Assembly (NCBI RefSeq): GCF_027887165.1
Contig: NC_077232.1
Coordinates: 57,489,788 to 57,553,787 of the forward strand
DNA: 64,000 nt
Origin: Monodelphis domestica
Lineage: Eukaryota; Chordata; Mammalia; Didelphimorphia; Didelphidae
Direction of reading: 5' to 3'
The position numbers were made by a program, and so were the translations under genes. Numbering within the stretch: the stretch's first letter is position 1; each line of letters begins with the position of its first letter. The notes under the pieces are model-generated. The model did not search any database. It was not told the origin of the DNA and worked only from the letters and a program-made list of their open reading frames with translations. This document shows, piece after piece, positions 1 to 10,622 of the stretch.

Positions 1-1300
1 AGATATTTCTCCCTCTCACTCCTCTCAGCTGAGTTCCATGTTTATACCTTATTGAGAAAACAGAGGCCATATGCCAGTGAGCTTCCTCCTTTCCCCTTCT
101 CTCCATCTCAAAATCCCTTGATAACAGCCCCCAGTTCTTCCCATTTGACTCTTAGTCTCATAAAGAGATGACTCTTGCCTTTCCAAGGCCAGTACTCCTT
201 TACAAACTTTGATCCTTTCCTTCCCTGCCTTCTTTAGCAGATTGCTCCTCAAAACGATTCTCTCACATCTTAAATCTCTCCCAGCTACCAGTTATTTCCT
301 TGTTGGTAGTAAGTATGCTCATACCTTCCCTGTCCTTAAAAAATTCTCTCTAGGAGACAACTGGGTGGCTCAGTGGATGGAGAGTCAGGCCTAGAGATGG
401 GAGGTCTTGGGTTCAAATCTAGCCTCAGACACTTTCTAGCTGTGTGACCCTGGGCAGGTCACTTAAGCTCATTGCTTGGCCCTTAATGTTCTTCTGCCTT
501 AGAACCAATACACAGTATTGATTCTAAGATGGAAGTTATGGGTTTAAAAAAAATCCTCTCTAGATCTTAGCATTCCCTCAAGCCATAATCCTTTATCCAC
601 TGTTGCTTTCACTGTCACACTTCTTAAAAAAAAAAAAAAGCTTTTATTCCCTTATTGCCTCTATTTCCGCTTCTGTGACTTATTTCTTAAGCCTTTTCAT
701 TCTGGTTATTGATCTTATGATTAAATTGCTTTCTCCCAAGTCACCAGCATCATTCTTTGTCTTTCTTGACCTCTCTCGCCTATGATATTGACCCCCCAAC
801 TCCCTCCCCTCCCCTCCTCATGCGTACTCAGTCTTCTCTGAGTTTTAGCGGCGCCGCACTGTTACCTGTTACCTGTCTGGCTGATCCCTTCCAGCCTGAA
901 GTGATGGATCATCCGTCATCTATGTCAGACCTCCCAACAGTGGCTGTGGCTGTTGTCTACACTTTCTCTTTGGGGTTTTCTTCACTTGTGATGAATTAAA
1001 ATATCTAAGTAGATGGCCACAAGATTGTGCTAGTCTCTTCTGAGCTCTATTCATTCATCACCAAATGCAATTGACCATTTCACATGGGAAGACTCACAGG
1101 CATCTTAAACTCATCATATCCAAAAAGGAGCTTCTCGCATTTGCCCCAAACCCATCCCTCTTCCAAACTCCCATTTCTCAAGGGGAACACCGTCATTCCA
1201 GCCACCCAGGCTTGTAAACTTGGCCTCATCCTTTAGTCCTCACTCCTTCTAACGCCTCATATCCATTCATGGCTGGAAAACTTCGAGTCTTTCAATAACT
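1..1300 (+). mobile_element. L2/CR1-type LINE relic, split by a SINE
   Basis: Decayed non-LTR retrotransposon ORF pieces can be read on the + strand. Around 331-350 the sequence translates to PVLKK and resumes after the SINE at 564 with SLDL-like codons. Near 760-800 FLDLSR.YDIDPP resembles the FLDLSAAFDTVDH block of L2-type reverse transcriptases. Near 1105-1150 LKL.ISKKELLAF resembles the LKLNMSKTELLIF block. Many frameshifts and stops are present. It lies in an E2F8 intron. Family assignment is from remembered L2 protein blocks. Confidence 0.6.
354..550 (+). mobile_element. tRNA-derived marsupial SINE, family A
   Basis: The core reads ctgggtggctcagtggat, then gttcaaatctagcctcagac, gtgtgaccctgggcaggtca and an A-rich end after gatggaagttatgggttt. 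Flanking 13-bp direct repeats (341-353 and 551-563, one mismatch) mark the insertion into the older L2 relic. Confidence 0.9.
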
Positions 1301-1681
1301 ACCTCCTACTGAGGTGTCACCTATTACCCATCCACTCCAAGTAAGTCATTTGCTAGGTAATCAATGAAAAAAATGTAATTTAGAAATACAACCTCATGTT
1401 CTACCCTAAGAATGAAATGTCATCGTGAAAGCACTTTGAGAAAAGAATAAAAAACTCCCCAAATCATCAGTATTATGATCTTGCACCTTAGTGACCTTTA
1501 GAACTGAAATCTACGTGTCCAACTTCAATCATTTTGAGTCTGTAGTTTTTATTTTCTGTATTTGAGATGCTAGTCTGTGCCAATTATTACTTAAAATGTG
1601 CTCAGAAGAATGATTTCATTTCAGCGCATATGAATTTAATCCACTGTATACATGTGAATACACTGATCTCTTGTGTTTCAG

Positions 1682-1885
1682 TTCTGAGCCCCATAACTTC
1701 CTTTGACTCATCTGACTTGGAGCCACCTCAGTCCTCTAAAGATCAGTGTGCTAAAAATCTCTTCTCTACTACCGGGAAACCAAACTTTACCAGGCATCCA
1801 TCTCTAATAAAACTAGTAAAGAGTATAGAAAATGACCGGAGAAAGATAAGTTCTGCTCCCAGTAGCCCCATCAAAACCAATAAAG
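1682..1885 (+). CDS. E2F8: E2F8 coding exon (first in window)
   Basis: The acceptor is ttgtgtttcag ending at 1681 and the donor is gtaagt at 1886. The exon starts inside a codon (two bases of it) and ends after one base. It encodes the conserved AKNLFSTTGKPNFTRHPSL and KSIENDRRK segment that follows the second winged-helix domain. The reading frame is also open upstream into the intron, so the acceptor, not the open frame, sets the boundary. Confidence 0.92.
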
Positions 1886-4800
1886 GTAAGTATCTGAAAA
1901 AGAAGACTGGGACATACCACTAACAATGACTGGGACTTTTTGCTACAAAATATTCTTATTGAATTGCTTTAGTAGATCTGTTCAACTGATTCAGTAAGTT
2001 AGAGAATTACAGTAACCTTTATCCACTCAAATGTTCTTGACATCTAAATCATGCATGAACCAAGTGATAGGAATAGAATTTTGTGGACTGTTTCCACACA
2101 TTTTCCTTCATTGTGGTTTCATCTGGAAGAATGTTTTCTCTAGCTTTAATTTACATTATTCTATTTTACCAGCTGAGAGTTCTCTGAAGTCAGTGCCCTT
2201 CCCAAGTAAGATGGCTCAACTTGCAGCTATTTGCAAAATGCAATTAGAAGAGCAATCAAGGTAGGTCGGCGTTTTGCACTTTCATATTGTCCTGAATTAA
2301 TTTCCTCTGATTTACATGGATTTCATATTGTATCTAAGAATATTGACTAGACTTGGGAACTAGTAAGATGTTTTTAATGCTCGGCTACTTTCAAATAATA
2401 TTTGGACTTAACAGAAGCTCCCATAAAAACACTGATTTTTTTTTTAACCTTTAAATTTGAATGATAGACTATTTCGTGGTGGTTATTGTTTTTCAATGTG
2501 TGGATTTTTATTTTGTTTTTTAGTGAACTAAAAAAGAAGGTGAAAATGCAATTGACAAGACCTACAGTGCACTGTCAATCTCTTGACCTCATAGCAAATC
2601 CTGAGCCTAATCGAACCATGTCCTCTTCTCAGACTCCATCTCTCATTCAGCCACTAGGTGTCCTACCTCTGATCCACAGCCCCTTATCTTCTGCAGTGCC
2701 TGTCATTGTACCTCATGCCCATTCGGGTACCTCCTATGCAATCTATCTGCATCCCTCCCAGGCCCAAACTGTGACACCTCAAAACCTAAATTCCACTGTA
2801 CACACTGTTCCCTGTACTAATGTAACTGGAATGAAAGGTTCTGCCGATAATACTAATTCACATCTCTTAACTACTAAAATGAGCACGGAAAAAGTCACTG
2901 GTGATACAGTCAAAGCTGATGGCACCACTAAGCCTGGGAAAGCATTGCCCACCCCCGAAGGACAAACGCCGAGGAATGAAGAAAGAGAGCCAACTGCTGA
3001 AAGATGTTTGAAGAGACAGAGCGGGCTGGAGGACAGCAATTCCAAAAAAAAACTTAAAGAAGATCTAAAAGGACTTGAAAATGTCTCAGCAGTAAGTGAA
3101 GTCCTTCACTGGCCAGGCAGGGGAGCTCCCTCGGGTGGTTAGTGGAGGAGTCAGTTGTTTTGAATCCGGCCTGACTCAGAAGCTTCCTCACATCCTAAAC
3201 TGAGTTCCAGGCACCTCGGACAGTTAATCTCCTGCCTGCCTAGGATCTCTGCACGGGCATCTCTAACCTTTAGCGACAGGGATTACATGTAGGGCTTTCA
3301 AGCAGTCCCAGTTCCGGCTTTTAAGTTAACTGTGTTCCTGGCAACATGGGACACCAGCACCTGTTGTAAGAGGTCGAAGGAATTTATGGGTTAAAGTAGC
3401 ACCAAATGAATGTGCGCTTGCAACAATCTATATAAAGGCTGCTTTCTGAGTCACAGCCTCGAGTCACTTAAGTATTTAGTATTTGGGAAAGATAACAAAT
3501 CTTTCCTCTTATTTAAAAAAATTTTTTTTCCACCATTCATTTACTTCAAAATTACATTTACAAAGAAACATGTAAATAGAAAATTTGAAGTTGATCTTAG
3601 TAGCTTTAAGAATTGGGATATGATGGATTTTTTTAACTATCTTGGCATGTTAGCTTCATCTTTTTATACATAGAGAGATTGAATTCTGTATAGAAGATAG
3701 TATAATCCAAAAAATACCTGGGAAGCCAGCTAGGTGGCTCTGTGGATTGAGATAGGAGGTCTTAGCTGTGTGACCCTGGGCAAGTCACTTAACCCTCATT
3801 GCCTAGCCCTTATCACTCTTCTGTGATAGAAGGTAAGGGTTTAAAAAAAAAAAAAGACAGGCAACATTACATAGAAAGACTTGGCTTCCAGTTGTTGCTC
3901 TGCTGGCAATTTATTATTTGACCTTGGGAAAGTTGCTCAATCTTGCTACTGAGTTTCCACAAAAGATGAGTAGTATTCTTCTACTGTGGTTACATTTCCA
4001 GAAATTTTATGAAGATACATGAATATTTCATGGAAAATAGTGTATCCAAGATACATAAGCTACAGGGCATGGGTTGTTAGTATGGCTCTAGCCAGCAAAT
4101 TGTTCCCCTTTCTGCTGACTACAACTTTGCAGTGACCATTCTGAATATGGATTTTTTTTCTCCCTGAAATTTTGAGCAAGAGAAGCAGAAAAGGTCCCTT
4201 GGGCAGAGATGTGCTTTTTTTTTTTAGTTTCTGGAGTATACTTGACAATGGTCTGAAACACTGAACTTCAGAGATTGTAGGATGAGGTCAGAGGACCCTA
4301 ACCCCTGGCTAAAGAGCTGAAGGATTTGATCACTTCTTTTTGATCATCTTAGGAAGTTTTACTGTTTTCCTCTGACATTTATAACCTGCAGCTTTATGAA
4401 GTTTTAGGGTTAGAGTATCCTTTAAAGGAGAAAGAGGAGGAGGAAATAAACATGGGCCAAGTACTTTACAAATGTTATCTCATTTGATCCTTAATGATCC
4501 TGGGAGAGAGGCAATATTATTATCCATATTTTCCAGTTGAGGAAACTGAGGGAAACGGGTCATGTGACTTGTCCAGGGTCACACAGCTCGTAAGTATCAG
4601 GGGGAGTTAAACTCGGGTCTTCCTGACTCCATGTCCAGCACTCTTCACTGCACCACCTTCCCCCCGTTCTTTAGCAGTGATGGGTTTGCCTTCACTGGAG
4701 GTTTGTGAGTGATAGTCAGACGGCCACTTACTAAGAAGCATGCCGAGGGATTACTTTGTAGGTATAGTTTGGATGAGATGACCTCCAAGGACCCTCCCAA

Positions 4801-7800
4801 CTCTGAGATTCTGGCATTTTCATATGGTTGCAACAGTATCAGTACTGCCTCCTCTCGTGCAGATTGCGACCCCTCCATGCTTTCGCAAGAAGTCTTTGTA
4901 GCCTGCCCTGACTCAAAAATGTCAGCCATTTGGCAGTGAGACTCCAGCCTGGCTAGAGTGGTCCTCCAGTGAAAAAGGGAGAGAACAAAATGCTGATTCT
5001 GCCATTAACTAAGAGGGTTTGGGGCAACTCACACAGGACTTACATTTCCTCATCTTTAAAATTAGGTAGTTAGAGTAAATGATCTTTAAATTCTCTTCCA
5101 GTTTTAGCTATCAATAGGTAGCATTTATATAGTTCCTACTATATGCCATGCACTGTGCTAAGCATTTTATCAATATTAGCTTATTTCATCCTCAAAACAA
5201 ACTTGGGAAGTAAGTGCTATAATCTGTATTTGGCAGGTGGGTACATTGAGGCAAACAGGGTAAGTGACTTCCCCAGGGTCACACAGCTAATAAGTGCGAT
5301 GATCTCCATTTTGAAGATGGGTAAACTGAGGCAAACAGGGTAATTGACTTCCTCAGGGTCACACAACCAGTAAGTGCCTAAGGCCAGATATGAACTCAAG
5401 TCTTCCTGATTCCATGCCTGTTGCTCTATCCACTGTACCTCCTAGCTGCCCCCCCAAATTAAACCTCTATAATGACAGTCATGCAGTATATAATCAAAAC
5501 ACTGAGCTTATTGCTAGGCCCACACCGACAGCCTTTTCAGTTTCGTAGGGCTTACCTGAGATTGCAGCTGGCAGGCACAAGTCTCTTGGGAAGCTGATGT
5601 GGCCTCCACCCTGAGGAGTAAACTGGCTTAATTGTCCAGAAGCTACTGTAGACTCCTAATCTGTCATAAGCACTTTGTGCTAAACACCAGCAATAGCAAG
5701 TCAGGCAAAACCACTCCCCAAAACCCAGTCCCTGCCCCCACGTACCTTCAAAGCCGGGGAAGGTCTGGTGGACGTTGGTGATGTCGGGCAACCGCCTCAT
5801 TTTATAAATGAAGAAACAGACCCAAGAAGTTGCTAATTTGCCCAACTTCATGCAGCTAGAGTGGGCAATGGGAGAGCCAGAACTCCGACTCTCTGGTCCT
5901 CTTCATACTCCAACTCCTCTGCTGTTACTCTCTTCTCATTCTAGATTATCTTTAAAAAGAAAAATGGCATATAAAAGAACAGTCATTTATTTACAAGAAA
6001 TGCCTTTAATTTGGGGTCATGTTGGGTTGAAATGGGCTCGTTTACCCATGAATGTTTTCTCTCTCTGGCACAGTGTAATGATAAAGCAGGCAGAGCTTGG
6101 ATGATGTGATACCAGATCAGGACTTTCCATTTTCAGGAAGAACTTGCTAAATTTGGGGGAGTTTGGAGGCCTTTGTCCTAATTTATGCTATTTCACAGGG
6201 AAATAATTTTTTTAAAAAGACCTTTTTTTTTCTTTTCCAACTCCCTCTGAACCCTTTTAACTTCAGTAAATTGTGAGATTGAGAACGTTGTAGTGATCAT
6301 TGTCCCTTGTAGCATCTCCAGAATCTTTGAAATGGATGACTTGGCAAATCCATGTAGCACCTTCATTCAAATCCAATTGAGTCCTCTAGAAACTGGCAAA
6401 CCTCTCAAGCCCGATAGGCCAAATCATGACTTGCGCTCCTTGTGGAGATGAGCTTTACTGGCTCTTCAGAAAAATCACATTTGTATTCAGTGGGAGATGA
6501 TGATGTTTAGTTGTTTTCAATCATGTCCTACTTCATGACCCTTTAGGGGTTTTCTTGCAAAGATAACTGGAATGGTCTGCTATTTCCTTCTCAGGCTCAT
6601 TTGACAGATGAGGAAACTGAAGCAAATAGGGTGAAGTGACTTGCCCAGGGTCAAGCGTCTGAGGCTGGATTTGAACTCTGGGCACTGTGCCATCTAGCTG
6701 TCTTGGGCAGATACCCCCATCTATTTTTGAAACTAGAGGAAGCATTTCTAAGAACCACTTCAGGCCTTCAAGGAATAAGATAGGTTGTTTTCTCAGAAGA
6801 CTGAAGGAAAAATTCCAAAATGATTGTCCTCCTAGAAGCCCATCCCTGATTAACAGATAATGTCATCAGTCAAAAAAGAAGCAGACATGATTCTTCTTGT
6901 ATTTATGTCATAAAACCACTTCTTTTTTTTTCCTAGACCTTGTTTCCATCAGGATACCTCATTCCTCTCACACAGTGCCCATCACTTGGTACAGAGTCCA
7001 TTTTATCTCATAAGGAAAATGCAGGTGCTTGTTCTCCAAATAATAGGATCTACAACTCACCAATTACAGGTGCGTTTGCATTTTAAAACCTGTGTGTACC
7101 GGGCTGGATCTCGAGTGTATTCAAGCTCTATTAGCCTCTCGGGCATATGCCTTTCCTTTCAACAGTTTGTCTTTTCCCGGTTCCTTCTAGGTGTTATTCC
7201 TGTGACAACCTCTGACCTCACTGCTGTGAATTTTCCCACTTTTCATGTGACGCCTCTGAAGCTGATGGTTTCCCCCACTTCTGTGGGCACCGTACCTGTT
7301 GTCAACAGTCCATCCCTTCCTTCTTCAAGCCACTCTATTCCCGTCCAGAACCCGAGCTCAGCGATTGTAAACTTTACCCTGCAGCATTTAGGGCTGATAT
7401 CTCCAGGCGTGCAGGTGTCTACGAATGCCGGGCCCGGCTCCGTCCCAGCTTCTCCCAGAATAGAGCCTGTTAGCACTACATCCGACAACACAGCCATGCA
7501 GCCAGGAAAGCACGATTCACCTGGAGCCGGGCAGAGTCAGCTGAACGGACAATCGGTCACTGTGACTACAGTACAGCAGGTAGGCTTGTTTACCCAGTTT
7601 AATTTGAAAGATAGAGAAATCCCAGTCTGCTGCGCTAATACTTTCCACCCTGGAACCGCTTCCTTTGTTGGCCTTTTATCAGAGTTGTTTTCTCATCCTC
7701 ATTTTGGGGGGTCGTCGTGAAATCTAAGTGACCCGATTCCCTTTGGAATGTAGGAATGCTGATCATCTCCTATCTGCCACACGATGGAGCAATGAATTAG

Positions 7801-8566
7801 CTTCACTGGATGCCACCGAGTTTCTTTTTCTTCCCTTCGTGCATGAGAACAGCTCCTTGTGAGCAGGAAGGATGTCTTGCGTGCACCCTCAGAGATCTCT
7901 TTATCAAATATCTTATTTTAATCAATACTTAATCAATATCCTAAATTCCTCACTACAGTATGTAGGCTAAAAAACTAAATCTGGGGGACAATGTTCCTGC
8001 TAGATTATCCCATGGTTCCCCGAAAATGCCAGCCTATTGACAAAGTGGGAATGAGTGGCTTTTCTTGGCCATACCTCGAGCATGATGGACTATCTATCCT
8101 TGGCAATCTAAGAGAGAGAGAGAGATCCTTGTCCTTTATAAAGCAGAGCAGGGTATGCTGTCAGACCCTCCCTCGCCCAGGACTCTGGTGTATAATATGC
8201 AGATGCCTAGGGATCGTTTATCATCCTGACTCGGTGAAAATCAAATGTTAAAAGCTCGTCCTCATTGGCCGAGCAGGTTCTCAGATATGCTGTATTTGCA
8301 GCATTTTCAACATTGGGCTAGGATGATTTTTTAAAATATGTATTTAGTCCTAATTGGCTTTCTTTTCCATTCCTTTCAATTAGCCTGTACCAGTGACACC
8401 CAAAGGATCACAATTAATGACTGAAAACTTCTTCCGAACACCTGGAGGACCAAGTAAGCTTCTGGCTTCCACTTGTGATGACTTGGATGGTGCCAACAAA
8501 GCTTCTCTAGGACCTCTTTTTGTCCCACAACGAAAGCTTGAAGTGTCTACAGAAGATGTCCACTAA
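1682..8566 (+). CDS. E2F8: E2F8, atypical E2F transcriptional repressor, 3' part of the coding region (6 exons)
   Basis: Coding segments are 1682-1885, 2173-2260, 2524-3091, 6937-7069, 7191-7579 and 8384-8566 (1,565 nt, about 521 residues). All phases join without a break, all seen splice sites are GT-AG, and the stop is TAA. E2F8 is a nuclear repressor of E2F target genes that binds DNA through two winged-helix domains without a DP partner. Those domains are encoded upstream; the window starts just after the second one. Diagnostic stretches are RHPSLIKLVKSIENDRRK, PFPSKMAQLAAICKMQLEEQ, IVNFTLQHLGLISP and the C-terminal VPQRKLEVSTEDVH. This part is low-complexity, Ser/Thr/Pro-rich regulatory sequence with a basic KKKLK cluster (exon at 2524) that could act in nuclear import, and a KEN tripeptide at 7012-7020. 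The C-terminus and the CSRP3 neighbour favour E2F8 over the paralogue E2F7. No disabling change is seen. Confidence 0.95.
2173..2260 (+). CDS. E2F8: E2F8 coding exon
   Basis: 88 nt. The acceptor is tattttaccag and the donor is gtaggt at 2261. It enters in phase 1 (completing GCT, Ala) and encodes AESS...FPSKMAQLAAICKMQLEEQS, a very conserved block. It ends after two bases of a Ser codon. The intron before it is only 287 bp. Confidence 0.93.
2524..3091 (+). CDS. E2F8: E2F8 large coding exon with basic cluster
   Basis: 568 nt. The acceptor is gttttttag and the donor is gtaagt at 3092, in phase 0. It encodes a Ser/Pro/Thr-rich stretch (SLIQPLGVLPLIHSPLSSAVP, SGTSYAIYLHPSQAQ) and ends in a charged region with SKKKLKEDLKGLENVSA, which contains a plausible nuclear localisation signal. 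Divergence from the human protein, as remembered, is highest in the middle of this exon, as expected for a disordered region. Confidence 0.92.
3721..3855 (+). mobile_element. SINE family A, internally deleted
   Basis: Same head (cagctaggtggctc) and tail (ggtaagggtttaaaaaa) as the other family A copies, but about 60 bp of the middle is missing. It lies in the 3.8-kb E2F8 intron. Confidence 0.85.
3868..3965 (+). mobile_element. MIR-like SINE fragment
   Basis: Core-like sequence 'gacttggcttccagttgttg' and 'tgaccttgggaaagttgctc' follows directly after the SINE ending at 3855. Degraded and without its ends. Confidence 0.5.
4438..4668 (-). mobile_element. MIR/THER-like SINE
   Basis: Antisense copy: 'gaggaaactgagggaaac', 'gtccagggtcacacagctcg' and 'gtcttcctgactccatgtcc' in the order expected for the reverse strand, preceded by 'tctcatttgatccttaatga'. 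Confidence 0.8.
5118..5449 (-). mobile_element. MIR/THER-like SINE with an internal duplication
   Basis: Antisense copy running from 'tagcatttatatagttccta' to 'ctcctagctgcccc'. The stretch 'gggtacattgaggcaaacag ... gtcacacagctaataagtgc' (about 5220-5298) recurs at about 5299-5374 with substitutions, so the element carries a tandem duplication of about 80 bp. Confidence 0.8.
6500..6705 (-). mobile_element. SINE family B with RTE-type tail
   Basis: Read on the minus strand it has a tRNA-derived head, 'cagtttcctcatctgtcaaa' and a 3' tail ending in a diverged 'gaagtaggacatgattgaaaac'. The end resembles RTE/BovB 3' ends, suggesting RTE-dependent mobilisation. Confidence 0.8.
6937..7069 (+). CDS. 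E2F8: E2F8 coding exon with KEN motif
   Basis: 133 nt after a 3.8-kb intron. The acceptor tract is ttctttttttttcctag and the donor is gtgcgt at 7070. It encodes TLFPSGYLIPLTQCPSLG, followed by a KEN tripeptide (7012-7020) and RIYNSPITG. KEN motifs can recruit APC/C-Cdh1, a route known to degrade atypical E2Fs; whether this particular KEN is used cannot be told from sequence. Confidence 0.92.
7191..7579 (+). CDS. E2F8: E2F8 coding exon
   Basis: 389 nt. The acceptor is ttccttctag and the donor is gtaggc at 7580, in phase 0. It encodes GVIPVTTSDLTAVNFPTFHV, TPLKLMVSPTSV and NPSSAIVNFTLQHLGLISPG, the most recognisable part of the E2F8 C-terminal half. The preceding intron is only 121 bp. Confidence 0.94.
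8384..8566 (+). CDS. E2F8: E2F8 terminal coding exon
   Basis: 183 nt coding, 60 residues, stop TAA at 8564-8566. The acceptor is cctttcaattag. It encodes PVPVTPKGSQLMTENFFRTP and ends in FVPQRKLEVSTEDVH, the E2F8 C-terminus. Confidence 0.95.
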   Translation, partial: PVPVTPKGSQLMTENFFRTPGGPSKLLASTCDDLDGANKASLGPLFVPQRKLEVSTEDVH

Positions 8567-9190
8567 TGTAGTGAGCCAAACATTGGTGCTTAATAAAGAT
8601 TTAAGTTACTAGGAAAAGAACTTAACACAAGAGATGTTAACATACTTATTTGGAGAACAGGTACTACCCCAGAAACATTGTAAATATGTTTAACGACTGA
8701 CTGCTTAATGCAGAGCAGAATCTTACTTTACTGTGTGTATGTGTGTGTGTGTATGTGTATGTGTGTATATATACATATATATTTGTATAAGTACAGCCTT
8801 AATACTATGAAATTAATGAAAAATATTGAACTCAGGTACATTACCTTCTGGGAAAAATTCATTATTTCAACGAAATACTCTGTACCTGTGATATTCCACA
8901 GAGTAACTATTCTTAGTTACAACTTACTCTTTAGAAAATTAAATTATATTGGCATAACCGAACAACATTCTATTGCACTTTGCACCAAAAGTGCAATGTA
9001 TAATATTGTATTTCTAAATAGGTGGGACTATAGCTATATTTTGTAATGTCTTTGATCCCATGTTCTTACAGTAATGTCTTTTGTAAAGGTAGGAATGAGT
9101 CTTAATCAAGTCTATGAAAGAAGGAATTATTTATATAATGTATTTTTAATCATAAATTGTTCAAATTAAAACTTTTCTAAAACATCTTAA
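8567..9190 (+). other. E2F8: E2F8 3' UTR with two candidate poly(A) signals
   Basis: AT-rich sequence follows the stop. A proximal AATAAA lies at 8592-8597, only about 26 nt after the stop. A distal ATTAAA lies at 9165-9170, in a typical U-rich 3'-end setting. A TG/TA microsatellite (8732-8783) lies between them. The distal end is preferred because the sequence up to about 9180 looks like unique UTR, but both could be used. Confidence 0.55.
8732..8783 (+). repeat. (TG)n/(TA)n microsatellite in E2F8 3' UTR
   Basis: Interrupted TG repeats run into a TA-rich segment (tatatatacatatatat). It would be a UG/UA-rich stretch in an mRNA that uses the distal poly(A) site. Confidence 0.85.
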
Positions 9191-9789
9191 TGTTTTCATT
9201 TGGACATCTGAGAAATAGTTTTGACGATGAAATGACCTCTAGACTTACAAAGTGTGAGTTTCTATCCTTATATTGCAGTGAGAAGATGACAGTCTTCAGG
9301 GTCAGGAAGTTCCTCTCCTGTCTCACATGTTAAAGCCCAATGACCGTAAGGAATAGACCATGGAAAAGATACTGGAAGATCATAGGTCACTTGGCGGGGG
9401 AGGCTGGAGATAGAGCACAGAACAGGAAATTGCTCCTCTGGGGACATTAGTCACAGACTGTTGGGCATAGGGAGAAGCTGGCGATTTCTCTACTTAGCAT
9501 TGGTGGTTCTTAGCGCCAGAGGAGGGCTGCTACCAAGTCCTCCTCTGTTCCTGTAGGGGAACTGAATGTGAGAAAACGAATTCCCTCTGTGCCTAAGAGA
9601 ACATATTTGCTGACAGCTTCCGTGGACTCAGGAAAGATTTGAGCTACAGTTTTGAAGGATGTATCTTACTTGAGCTCTCAGCCATGGAAAATAGGCACAT
9701 CGGTAACTGGACATGTTCTACGGAGGTTTTTTAACCTGCCTGTTGGGTTCAAACCAATCATGAAAAGTGTTATTTAAATGACCCCCAAA

Positions 9790-10621
9790 ACATTTAAAAT
9801 GTACTTTTGGATGGTACTTTGAAAGATCCACAATTTAATCTGTTCAAGGTATTCCCTCCGAAGACAGGCAATATAACCCTTCCAAATGTTAATCCTACAC
9901 TTCCTATCCATGTTTTCCCAAACATCCCAGTGCCTTCAAGATACTCTTGATATGGAGTGCCCATGTACCACTTGGGTTGTTTGTTTGATGGTCTTTCATT
10001 GTCTATGATCAGCCCATCTCCAATGGCTGCAAATAAAGCAATGCTGATGTATGCTCTACTATTCCTGGCATACAAGCCATCTTTGGTAATATACTACAAT
10101 CTTTTTATCCCTATCAATCGTGGCTCTCCATTATCCTTTGTTGTTAGTTATCATTTTAATTCTACATGACTTTTTTGGTCATAGTGCATTACAGGGAGAA
10201 TTTGGTGGCATAAATGGGTTTTTGGAGAAAAGAATGATTTTCAGATTACTGAAAACACTATGTTGTTTCCCAAAGGCTGTCCATTTTTATCTCCTACCCA
10301 ATTCCAGATCCAGCTTATTCATCTGCTGAGATTGTTGAAAATATATATACTGATGGATTGCCCATGCAACTGAATGCCATAATCAGCCATCTATCTTGTT
10401 CAAACAAACCATATATCTCATTTTTTCAAATCAACTATATAGCTTTTCCCATTGTGGTTGGTTAAACCCATCTCCCTCACAATACTCTGCATTTCATTTA
10501 AGAGGAATTGTAGTTTTCCAAGATTTAATGCGATTATGATTTCATCTGAAAATAGGAGCATTCGGAGAACTTCACCACCAAGAGGAAGTCCTTCTTTGGG
10601 TCTCACAGATACTAGCATCAA
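9790..10621 (-). mobile_element. RTE-clade LINE reverse-transcriptase relic
   Basis: On the minus strand, 10621-10418 is open and reads LPLGGEVLRMLLFSDEIIIA, an RT palm motif with the usual FADD changed to FSDE. Further along, about 10320-10190, QMNKLDLELGRR.KWTAF resembles the ELNRRRRAGWAAFN block of RTE-type proteins. The open segment 10075-9794 would be the C-terminal part. At least two frameshifts or stops separate the pieces, so it is dead. RTE elements are the expected source of machinery for the RTE-tailed SINEs here. Clade assignment is from remembered motifs only. Confidence 0.6.
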
Positions 10622-10622
10622 C

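Noticed and set aside
1682..8566. Assignment to E2F7
   Set aside because: The C-terminal FRTPGGPS...VPQRKLEVSTEDVH, IVNFTLQHLGLISP and the CSRP3 neighbour fit E2F8; E2F7 lies next to CSRP2.
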